This document shows, one piece after another, positions 54,053-64,000 of a DNA stretch of 64,000 bases. Source of the stretch: Metridium senile (Eukaryota > Cnidaria > Anthozoa > Actiniaria > Metridiidae). The position numbers were made by a program, and so were the translations under genes. Positions within the stretch are counted from its first letter, which is position 1; every line of letters starts with the position of its first letter. A model generated the notes under the pieces. The model was not told the origin of the DNA and searched no databases. It saw only the letters and a program-made list of their open reading frames with translations. The DNA is taken from the NCBI GenBank assembly GCA_949775045.1, contig OX459099.1, positions 1,520,501-1,584,500 on the forward strand, in the 5' to 3' direction.

Positions 54053-54151
54053 GTTAACACTGTTGTAATCGGCACCAAAACTGAATATTGCCTAGAAAAT
54101 TTCCGCAATACTCATTACATGTAAACCAAGAAAAGTTTAAATAAACGATAC

Positions 54152-54152
<1 letters not shown>

Positions 54153-54209
<57 letters not shown>

Positions 54210-54215
54210 TTAATA
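54153..54215. repeat. (AAT)n tail after retrotransposon
   Basis: About 20 AAT units with one TAT break at the end of the 3' UTR, then GATGAT repeats. Likely the 3' tail of the element. Confidence 0.9.
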
Positions 54216-54508
54216 ATAATAATAATGATGATGATGATTCTGATGATGATGATGATAATAATAATAATGGCTTTTATTTTGACACGATCAAATTACAGCG
54301 TTGCTGATGTGGTCGTGTGTTACCAATATAATATATTGGTATATAATATATTGGTATTAATAAATAACTTTTTAGTTATAAATGCGAATTATTTTTGGCA
54401 ATCCTTGCTGTTCATCTTCGTCATTATTATGACATCATTTATATTGATTTAAAAAGTTTGACATTATGTATTAGGGAATTTTAAACGCAATTGCAATTGA
54501 AAATCCCT

Positions 54509-54810
54509 TACAGCAGTTCTCAGTCACACGTGCACCGCTCGCATAAAAAGCACCGCAACGTGAAGTTGGTGGACGTCAATCAAACTGTGTTTACAAGACG
54601 CATGGTGTTTTTACTTCAGTCGGGTTGCAAAACACGTCTGAATTCCTACAACAACCTCTTCGTCGGATTCAGACATGTTTAATTTCGCAGCCCGACTGAA
54701 GTAAAAACACCATGCGTCTTGTAAACACTTTGATTGACGACCACCAACTTCACGTTTTATAGCGGTGCTCTTTATGCGAGCGGTGCACGTGTGACTGAGA
54801 ACCGCTGTAC
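54509..54810. mobile_element. 302-bp MITE, long inverted arms
   Basis: TACAGCAGTTCTCAGTCACA and TGTGACTGAGAACCGCTGTA at the ends; arms of about 130 bp include ACCGCTCGCATAAA, CAAGACGCATGGTG and their complements. Confidence 0.88.
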
Positions 54811-55332
54811 ATATTCAAGGGCTCCAACGGGAATCGATCCTATTCATACTCGTCGTACAATGTTGTCAAATATATTTCTATATTATTGTTATTGAAAATC
54901 GAAAGTTGTGCCAAAAACGTGACATGTATCTAAAGTACTTCCAAAAAAATAGTTATAATAATAGTGATATATTGTTATTATTTGAGTTCACATGTATTTC
55001 CTAGTTCATTTAAAATGTTCATATTATATTTCCATGTCCAATACAATAGAAATCATAAACATGGACAGTATTTATATATGACTAATGTACCAAAAATGTG
55101 ATATTAACTCTGTTAAAAAAAATCGCTGTTGAATTTTGTCGAGTATTGAAGTCTATACTTTATTACTATAGCGAGTTGACTGTGTCGCTGAAACTATTTT
55201 TCTATCAGCTTAAAAAAGAATTAAAAAGTTACGGACTTTTCGAACGTCAATCGATCCTTTGTACTATGCATGAGAAATCTGAGAAGTATACAAATACACC
55301 TATATATTAGTTAAAAAATCTTTGTCGCAATC

Positions 55333-55557
55333 TACTGTCCACACTCTGAAGCCTGCAAAGTATGTCGGTAGTTCTTCTTATATTATCGATTTATTGATAG
55401 CATATTTTGGTTGTACGTGTTTATGTTATATGGGCATCACAAGTTGTTGCAGTGGTATATGATGAAACGAATATTTCTTGAAAAAAAAATGTAATAAATC
55501 ACAAATTATGTTCATATTACCGACCAGCATCCTTTGCAGTTTTTAGAGTGTGGACTG
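55333..55557. mobile_element. MITE-like inverted repeat
   Basis: TACTGTCCACACTCTGAAGC and AGAGTGTGGACTGTCG are complementary ends, with a second pair TGCAAAGTATGTCGGTA/TACCGACCAGCATCCTTTGCA inside. Confidence 0.7.
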
Positions 55558-55559
55558 TC

Positions 55560-57035
55560 GGCTTCGGGTGCGTCGACGATTTTTGAAATGAGTTTATACA
55601 AACCTTATAAATGCTGTAATTCTTTAAAGACCGAATCGAAAATGGCGACCTGCTGTTGTTCTTAGCTAACAAGCCTCGTGTTCATGTGATTGAACACAAT
55701 GGAGGCTTTGCATATATGAGAGACTAGCCAGTCAAGAAGAATAGTTATACAAATTGGTCCCCTTTTTTCAAATACAGTCTATATCAAGGCATTTTCCTTA
55801 TCATGAAGATATTAGTAGAAATCCAAGCAAACTAAATTTCACTCTTAAGGAGCGAAGGCTCTCGAACCCTGAAAACTTGACTACTATAGATGTTTTCTGT
55901 ACCTTCTAGTGCTTCAAAATTTCTAAGAGTAAAGCATTTAGTTCAAATACACTGAGTGTTCATAAATTATCTTCATTCTAATATATTCGCTTAAGGGATG
56001 TGAACAAAAAAAATGTTTTTAAAATGTGTTCATGCATATTCGAGTGTCCTCGATTTACATCGAAACCTAGTAGTTTCACTGGAGAAGTATCACGTGCATG
56101 AATTTGTTAACTTGGCAACATATATCGGAACACTAATATAGCCTTAAGGGGTTTTTCAAGTGTATTTCTATTATATAGAAACTTCCTTTCTTTGCATGTA
56201 ACATTAGCTTTTATGTTTTGATGACTCTTTGATCACTAGTAAAGAGTGCTTTCATTAAGCATAAAAAAATAATTTGTATTGCATAATAAACGAAAAAACA
56301 CTCAGCAGAATGTAGAATAGAAGACTCTACATTGACGCAAAAACTCAATACGAAGCAGGAGTTAGAACGTTCGATCGATCGAAGTTTTGTCCTCATTCTT
56401 TCACGGTTAAAACTCCGATTCGTCTATTAGTACTTAAGTCATTCGTGCACAAGTAGAAATGTTTTCGAAGTACACGTACGTTGAATGGGAGGAAGTGGAG
56501 TGCCATACTTATTTGAAGTGCTCTATGTCTTTAGTTATTGTATAGTTAAAAACACGTCAAAATTCATCAAAATTATAGATTTTTAACCTTAATTCTAAAA
56601 CATATATTTACATCATTTTAACTATGGATAACGAACTTAATCATTTTTGTTTTTTTCATCATGTCATATGTCATGTTTTGTATACATTTCAATGCAAATT
56701 TTATTATTGAAATATTACACTTGAGCTTTCTCTTTCCTTGGATGATTACGTGGTAAAATAACGTCTTCCGCTGCATGGCTTATCGTATCCCCTTACGAAC
56801 ATTTCGTACAGAGATGGCCATCAATTGACCATTAATTGAGTCATAATTGACTAACAATAGGTGATGCAGTATAGTCAACCTCTAGGCCTTATCCGAGGGT
56901 CTTCTCTGGGTCCTTGCGTCGCCTTAAACCGCCATATATCGCCTATATTTACACGTTTTTTGCTAAATATTTCTTAGATCGTCTATGATTATATTGCCTA
57001 AGATTGCTTAAAATGTATTTAATATAAATGGAAAT
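55560..57035. other. Intergenic, nothing recognised
   Basis: AT-rich with no ORF showing family features and no obvious repeat structure. Confidence 0.4.
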
Positions 57036-57039
57036 TAAC

Positions 57040-57245
57040 GAGTAAGCTAGTTTAGGCTGCGTCGGTGTTTATATAAACGATAAGTAATAGCCGGAAAAAT
57101 AAATTTCAGTGTAACACTTAACTTAGCTTTGCTGACGAGCTTTAGCCCTTCGTCGTAGTAAAAAGAAAGGGCTAAAGCTCGAAGCGTCAGTACAGATAAG
57201 TCAACATTTTTTACGGTGTTACAAATTTCATTCTATTGCCTAAAA
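57040..57245. mobile_element. Solo ends of the 95-bp foldback family
   Basis: TTAGGCTGCGTCGGTGTTTA...GAGCTTTAGCCCTTCGTCG immediately faces AGGGCTAAAGCTCGAAGCGT...TACGGTGTTACAAATTTCAT. Two arm ends of the 10466-11745 family meet head to head with the interior lost. Confidence 0.75.
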
Positions 57246-57979
57246 TTTCTTCCGTTCTCCCAATTGTTACCATATGAAGAATTATAGTGAGTAGTAGTCA
57301 GCTTCATTCGCTTTTGCTTTAACTTGGAACTTTGGAAAGTTAACTCCCTAATAATCCTACTTATTGCCATTAAATCTTCTCTTGTAACAGCCTTATAAAT
57401 ACGAGGATAACTAGACCGAATATGCGAGTATTTGAGCTTTTTTTTTCTTTCTAAAACAACAATAACAATTACAGCTTTTGGAACGCATTTTGCAGAGCCT
57501 CAATGCCTTTACAGAAAATACGGTGTATCGATATACTTTCTTTTGGTTTTCTTTTTTCCGAGTGGTAATCAAGTCTCTGCTGATCTTATATTATCTTGTT
57601 ATAAGCGTTGTATAGAGGGATTACCAAAGGTTTATTATAAAAGAATGTTTGTTTTTCAGAGCGTATTCCACAAATCAATCCAACCTTTTTGTTATTCTAT
57701 TCAATCTACCGTAAACTTACGAATAACGCTAAGACGTTCACTTATGAGTTAATTCTCTTAATACTTATTCCCTCCAACAAGATGAGTTTCTCTCTGAATC
57801 CATCCAAGATTACTTATTCGCTTCATTGTAACTAACGTTAGTTATAAGTAGACAAAGTTGCAGACTATTTTGAGGCTAAATGATAAAAATAACACCACAG
57901 GGGCTCCTTCAAGTGTGACCGAGAACTAGCCTGCGTCACATCCGGACTTTTTCTCGGTTAAGTCCGTATGTGAAACAAT
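57246..57979. other. Intergenic, no recognised gene
   Basis: The open frame at 57432-57752 has no recognisable family features and is not called. Confidence 0.35.
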
Positions 57980-58825
57980 GCTACAAACCGTGTTCTGGAC
58001 CCCCAGCTGACTAGCACGGATATAAGAAGCGATTTCTGATTGGCTCATGCCTTCTTCGATTCTAACATGCTCGCTGATTGGTCAAAAGCTTGTCATAACT
58101 ACCTTTCATCGCGCCAAGTCCAAAGTTTTAATGCTACACATGGTTTTGACCTTTGACATGTGTAGTTGTTTTAACGAAATTTACTGCAAAGTTTATGATT
58201 CAAAAAGACAGATTTATCACGAGCAGCAAAGGAAAATTCAATATTTGATTAGCATTTTATTTCTATTGAGAGAAAATCTCTAGAAGTATGTCAAGCTTGT
58301 TTGAAGAATTATAAAACACAATTTGTCTATAAACGAGCAAACTATTGGGCTTATCTCACACAGCACAAGCAATAAAATAAATCTAACAATACCTTCAAAG
58401 TTAAGTTAGTTTATTGACTTTGTCGCTCATCCATGAGAATAAGCATAATACTCGATCGATAAACGTGGTGTCTCTTCCAATGGATGATGTTGTTCACATC
58501 TGATCAGCATTATAAAATATCACAAATCTTCGATATAGCGTGTCGGAAGGTCGATTAAAACATCATTCTGCTCAAAAAGGCTTTGATACTCTCCTTTCAT
58601 TCAGGCAAAAGGATACTAACTCGTAGCTTAGCAAAAGGTTTTCAATTTAAAATTGATTTTCGATAACTACAAACGGCTGCTTGTTTTGTTTATATTTTGT
58701 CACATGTGCGTAGAAGGATATCCAAACCAATCAGCGAGCATGTTAGAATCGAAGAAGGCATGAGCCAATCAGAAATCGCTTCTTATATCCGTGCTAGTCA
58801 GCTGGGGTCCAGAACACGGTTTGTG
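57980..58825. mobile_element. Foldback element with about 100-bp arms
   Basis: ACCGTGTTCTGGACCCCCAG, AGAAGCGATTTCTGATTGGC and TCGATTCTAACATGCTCGCT on the left are complementary to the right end (AGCGAGCATGTTAGAATCGA, GCCAATCAGAAATCGCTTCT, GGTCCAGAACACGGT). Confidence 0.85.
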
Positions 58826-58829
58826 CACA

Positions 58830-61800
58830 GGGAGCCCAAGCTCATCACTTTTACAGTAAATGTATGGAGTCGCGAGATATCCTTTCGCTGTGCCTCAAAT
58901 ATACAATAATAAAAACTTTTTTTTACGTAGATAGTTGTGTATAATTGTTTTCTAGTCTGTGACCGAGTTTTAGCTCAATTAGAGCGATTTTGACGAAAAT
59001 ACCCCAGAAAGACAAAGAAGAAGACAAGGGTGGAAACAAATCGAGCCGAGCCGAGACGATCGATCTTACTTCTCACCTAAATTCGAGTGCTAAATGAAAC
59101 TCTACACTAATTCGAACCACATAATGAGAAAGACTGATAAATTTCCTAAATATATATGTAGGTTGAGTCAAAATCGGTTATGGTTAGCCGGAGTAAGGAC
59201 TCGACAAACACGAAAAGTTCGAACCAAAACCGCCGAAAACATCCGTTCGAATAGTACCTTGGACACCAAACCGCTCCCGGGTCCCCTAAGTCAAGTTTTT
59301 GACATGTTCAAAAAAAATTCATCAGCTTCATCTTCAATATGAAGTAGTCCTTTGCTTCTGTACTGCCTAGGAGCAACAGAAGACAGACAGTAGACCGGTG
59401 AGACGAGAGAGATAAGATAGTATAGGATGAGATGAGATGAGATGAAACAAAAACAATTCAGAGGAGAACTAGAAAGGGCGAGATGAGATGGAATGAATTG
59501 GCATAAAAATATTAAAAGTAGTTGCTGCATCCGAGAGCATGTGAGAACTGAATTTATCAGTTAAATAAAGCTCGATTGAATGATTGATTGCAAATCAGCT
59601 GCATTCAAGACTAATTAAAAGAAATTCGAAACTCCCTGATATTTGAAAATATTATTTGTTATAGCACAGAGCGCAAAAGGTAAACTTTTTGCATTCTTCT
59701 CAGTTTGAACGGGAAAGCTGTCTGGTATAATAAGGCGTGTGAAAAATCGTTTAGCAGAAAAAAGCGTGTACAAAGTATGTGAATATAAACAGGAGCAAAC
59801 AACGTGCTATATTGATTCACCTAAAATTAGTTAATAATTAATATAGTTAAATGAAAAGATTTTGTTGGACTCAAGTCAAATCATATCTTTAATAAGATCA
59901 TTAAAATTGTCTTGTTTCTACCATACTGACTTTTCTGACACTTTATTATTTTGAGGAAATCCGCTGACCGGAAAAATACATACTTCCAAAAGGAACAACG
60001 TATATTGAGACTCGTTCTTGCTTTTAAAGAAGCTATTTCTCATTAAATAACTACGATACACCATGCATCACGAAAGGTTTGAATTTACTGAAAACATGTA
60101 AAAGAGTTTTGAAATTGTAATAGCTTGTCTAAATCATAACAGATATTTTAATATCTGTTTAAAATTAGTACATGCTCAGTAAATCCGATTTACTTCGATT
60201 AAATTGTTAATATAGTCGTAAACTACATAAATAATGAAGACAATCGGATTGAATTTCTTTTTATGACAATATGAAAGGCTTTGCAACCATTAAAAACAAT
60301 TGCTTGGCTGACTTTATTGTAAACGATTAGACTAATGAATGATACAGTCATAAAGACATCATATAGAGTCCGTTTGTTTTATACACTTGTTTGTTTAAGT
60401 TGTCTTTGCATTATTAATATTGTAAATACGACCTATAATGTCTTTTCAATGCTCCTTTGGACATTTTTGAGATGATTATGTATTTTATTGATTGTTTTGA
60501 AATTTTCAAAAATATGCAAATTTTTGAAAATGAGTATGTTTGACACTTGACTGTGAAAAACATATTTAATATCCCAAACATTTTATTGCTTTTAGACAAA
60601 GTTAAAGGATGGTATTCAATAGTTATGTCTCAATTTTGCTGTTATATTGTTGATCATGGGAGATATTCACTCACAAAATAGCCCAAAATGAGGTGTGATT
60701 GAAAAAGTGAAAAACTCATCTTCTTCTCGGTGTTGCCATGACAACCAGGCTTACGGTAGAGTCTTGCAATATACATGGTTGGAAAGCCCATAGTCACTTT
60801 GATGAGCAGCAGAGATATAATTTTGTTTGAGGTTGTTTTTATAATTTTATGAGAGTTCAAAGTTTGGGTTGAAAATTCCATGTTTTAGCTGAAAATGGCC
60901 TAAAACCGAGGGGGGTGGGTAACTCCACTATTATGCAATCGTTTGCTCCCATATTTGCACCACATACTATACTCATCAACCCCTATCTATGTGCTAAATA
61001 TGAGCCAATTCCGTGATTTGAGGTTTATCACCTCCTGCCTGGTTCTTACGTGGACACTCTCTTAAGAGCGTTCCTCTGAGAATATCGACCATAGGTGTGC
61101 AAAATGCCCAGAAACCGAATTTCTCACACTTTGCTCAAAGATAGCCCTCGATGTCCGTATCACAGAAATAATAGTGAAAGTTTCAACAGATTGTTATTTT
61201 AGGAGAAATTCGACATTTTAGGTTTGAAGGCTTGATAAGGCGATTTCCCGGCATCACACGTACTCCGCGAGAAATGCATTTTCAAAGTGTAAACAAAATT
61301 GAATTTTGTAACTGTATAGCTCTTTTAAAAGATCGATAAACACTTGTTATTTCAGCAGTAAAATAATTGTTTTTTATTTAGAATTGAAAATTTAATGGAA
61401 TTTTGAATTTGACCTAAATTTAGTCGATTTTCAATGCCTGAAAATAGAACAAATTGAGGAGTCAAAAAACCAACTTGTTACATGACTTTATGAAATAAAC
61501 AAATGTTCCTGTGAAAGAGCATCCTTTTAGCTTTTAGAAAATGTAAAAACATTTTTGGGCTACTAGAATTTCGACATTCTAGAGCTCCTCGAAAAGGCAT
61601 TGTGGACGCTAAAAATAGCATGTGTCACGGTGACGTGCGTGACATCGTGACACACAAACGTCTGATTAATTATGCTAATAAAAACATTTCAATGGATTTC
61701 TGTCACAATTTTAATGCATTTTAACCCTTTTTATTTCTTTAGAACAATATTTTGTATATATAGACATTTTATATAATTTTTGATACTTTTATTTTAGTAT

Positions 61801-61955
61801 TTTATTTGTTAGGCATTGCCAAGTCCTCATTTCGTTTTGAGTAACATTACTAAATTAAGAAACGAAGCAATTCCGTAGAATTGAGGCTTCAAATATACAC
61901 TATATCTATACTTAAATATGTCTATAGTTAAAATACATTGGTAAAGTTTTTGAAT
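58830..61955. other. 3.1-kb intergenic stretch, no recognised feature
   Basis: AT-rich with GAGATGAGAT simple runs at 59400-59490. No ORF with family features, no large repeat. Confidence 0.4.
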
Positions 61956-61957
61956 TG

Positions 61958-64000
61958 AAATGAAATTAAAAGCAGCGCTGTGCTGTAAAAATAATTAGCT
62001 AAATATATGTGCATAAATTTAATTGTTCTGCTTCAATAATTTGAGCGTGACCTTTTATTTATAGTATCACTAAAAGTGTGCAATATTCTGTACTATTTGC
62101 CACTAAATAGTGTTGATTAAACAATAGAGAGCAAAAGAATAACAAACAAAAAAACATATAAAAAAACGCAAAAAAAAAGAGAATTGAAGATAAAAGATAA
62201 ACAATGAACTGAAAAGAACAACAATGTCCAGAGAAATAACGAAAACATGAAAATATAATAACGCATAATCGATCACCAAAGCTTGGTGAATGTCCGCAGG
62301 CATAATGCCCTAAAAACAAAGCTAATTTCACCATACCGTAAGTCCTCTAAAAGCCACGTGGGGGCTTTTTATTTCAAGCACGTTAGAGAGGGGGGCGGTT
62401 AAAGGAGAGGGGGGCAGTTAAAGGAATGGGGGGCTTAATAGAGGGGAGGGGCTTATTAATTTGACCGGAAATTTAGATGATGATGATTTTTTAATCAAAA
62501 TACAGTAGACAATCTGGAATAAAAACAAGTCATACATCACAAAAAATTGAAGAGTAGACCTAAGAAACTAAAACACATGAGGTTTAAGATCATACAGCTG
62601 AAAATAAGGAACAAGATTTTGTTTTTTGTTCCGTCAGTGATAACACTAAAAGTGTGCAACATATGATACTACTAAATACTGCTAAATTATGCAAATTCTT
62701 TTGTTCTCTATTGTTTAATCAACACTATTTAGTGGTAAATTACGGTGGCCCATAAATGTCACGGCAAAACTTTATTACTCACGGCAAATCTTTTATTATT
62801 CACGACAAATCTGTTATTATTCACGGCAAATCTTTTATTATTCACGACAAATCTGTTATTATTCACGGCAAAACTTTCAGTTACTAACGGCAAAACTTAC
62901 GAAAACAAAACTGAAGCTGCGGCATTCCTGTGTAAAATTCAAGATAGCGGATGAAGTAGTACCGTTAGTCTCCCTCGCAGCCGTTCTTAGTGTCGAGCTT
63001 CCTAGGGTAATGAAGTAGATGATCACGGCTCGAATCTTTGTTTTATAGAGGATACGGGTATGAAAAAGTTTTCCATATGTTCAGAACGCAACTTAAGATA
63101 AACATGGGTCCAATTAGCACACTAAAAGAAAGCTGTAGCAGTAAAAACTGCAATGTAACATTGAGTTCGAATCGCAAAAACTAAGAAACGCTACAATGTC
63201 AATTTGTAAAAGCGATGAACTGATAAGCATTGACCTGGGCGTAGTGTGGGACTTAAAAATGTGAAAGAATAACCGAAACCTTAAAAAGAAGGATGAAAAA
63301 GTGGAAAATATAATTAGATATATAATAAAACGAGTAATGTAAATAGATTAATGAAGTAATATGGAAAATGAAAAACAAAAAAATTGGGCATGGATGGTGG
63401 AATATAGAATAATGGGAGAAAGAAAGAACCAGTAATAAAAAATATGATAAAAAATATAAATAAAAACAAAGAAGAAATATATGGGTAAATGGGTTAAATA
63501 GAATAAAAAATCAAAAAAAAGTATTTTAAAAGACACTCATGAAATAAGCGGGGATGCATGGGAGGGGGAAGAGGAATGGCGAAAATATGACCGAAAAAGG
63601 TGAACTATTATTGCTTTAAAAGCACGAAAAACAAGGATGGCATGGAGGAATATATGAAAAGGAAATGATGTGTGGTAATGATATAAATTTGTTGTAAAAA
63701 ATATAAAGTAAACAATAAAAAAATAGATATGTAAATAAATGCATGAATAGATGAATAAATAAATGATATGCCACAAGCAATAAAAGATTTGCCGTGAATA
63801 ATAAAAGATTTGCCGTGACATTTATGGGCCACCGGTACCGTAGTAAATAGTACAAAGTATTGCACACTTTTAGTGTTTGTACTGTACCAGATACTATAAA
63901 TAAAAGGTCACGCTCAAATTATTGAAGCAGAACAATTAAATTTATGCACATATATTTAGCTAATTATTTTTACAGCACAGCGCTGCTTTTAATTTCATTT
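61958..64000. mobile_element. Large inverted repeat, cut by window edge
   Basis: 61958-62125 (AAATGAAATTAAAAGCAGCG, GAGCGTGACCTTTTATTTAT, AAAAGTGTGCAATA) is the complement of 63835-64000. The pairing runs up to the last base of the window, so the right arm continues beyond it. Between the arms lies a second inverted pair. Confidence 0.85.
62744..63833. mobile_element. Inner foldback with TTGCCGTGA repeats
   Basis: GGTGGCCCATAAATGTCACG and CGTGACATTTATGGGCCACC are perfect inverted ends. The left arm carries five copies of a 26-30-bp unit (TTATTATTCACGGCAAATCT), the right arm two. Interior is AT-rich with no gene. Confidence 0.87.

Noticed and set aside
54815..54850. B-box-like GGATCGATTCCCG on the minus strand as a tRNA
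   Set aside because: No matching A box or foldable stems; lies at a MITE edge.

Overview
The window is eukaryotic and almost certainly from a cnidarian, most likely an anthozoan (coral or sea anemone). It is AT-rich, with spliced genes, several single-exon class A GPCR genes, GT31 glycosyltransferase exons, many MITEs and foldback elements, a Ty3/gypsy retrotransposon, LINE remnants and a KDZ transposase gene. Taxonomy is inferred from the gene-family mix; no marker gene proves it.

Layout. 1-8.9 kb: a GT31 glycosyltransferase gene on the minus strand, with the 5' exon at 7637-8244 and a C-terminal exon at 24-540. The space between holds a four-exon KDZ transposase gene (3767-5885, plus strand), several satellite arrays and a small inverted copy of the GT31 exon end at 541-626. 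9-15 kb: foldback elements, a TA microsatellite and MITEs. 15.5-17.2 kb: a GPCR with a histidine-rich tail. 19.1-25.5 kb: a decayed LINE followed by a complete, very young Ty3/gypsy element with identical 129-bp LTRs and a GTTTC target duplication. 26.4-34.3 kb: nested MITEs and palindromes.

35.4-42.5 kb: the most interesting locus. A class A GPCR gene is split by a complete 6,100-bp element at 35965-42064. The element has inverted terminal repeats of about 265-275 bp with AG...CT ends, and an exact 6-bp target duplication, TATGGT. It carries a PC4-like protein, an acidic zinc-ribbon protein, a small GG-motif protein, a zinc-finger micro-ORF overlapping an A32-like (FtsK/HerA) packaging ATPase, and a gene that may encode an HUH-type Rep. 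I see no DNA polymerase, integrase, hexon, penton or protease. It looks like a Polinton/adintovirus-related but stripped-down or satellite-like virus-derived element. Removing it with one target copy restores the GPCR reading frame, and a paralogue at 47482-48543 shows the same residues across the join.

42.5-64 kb: more MITEs (one inserted into another with a visible duplication), a second intact GPCR on the minus strand, long arrays of 8-bp and 64-bp repeats, the 3' part of an R2/NeSL-like retrotransposon with a restriction-like endonuclease, and a large inverted repeat cut off by the right edge of the window. Most sequence between genes is mobile-element debris. The host genes look independent (two GT31 exons and three GPCRs); only the genes inside the 6.1-kb element appear to form one functional set.
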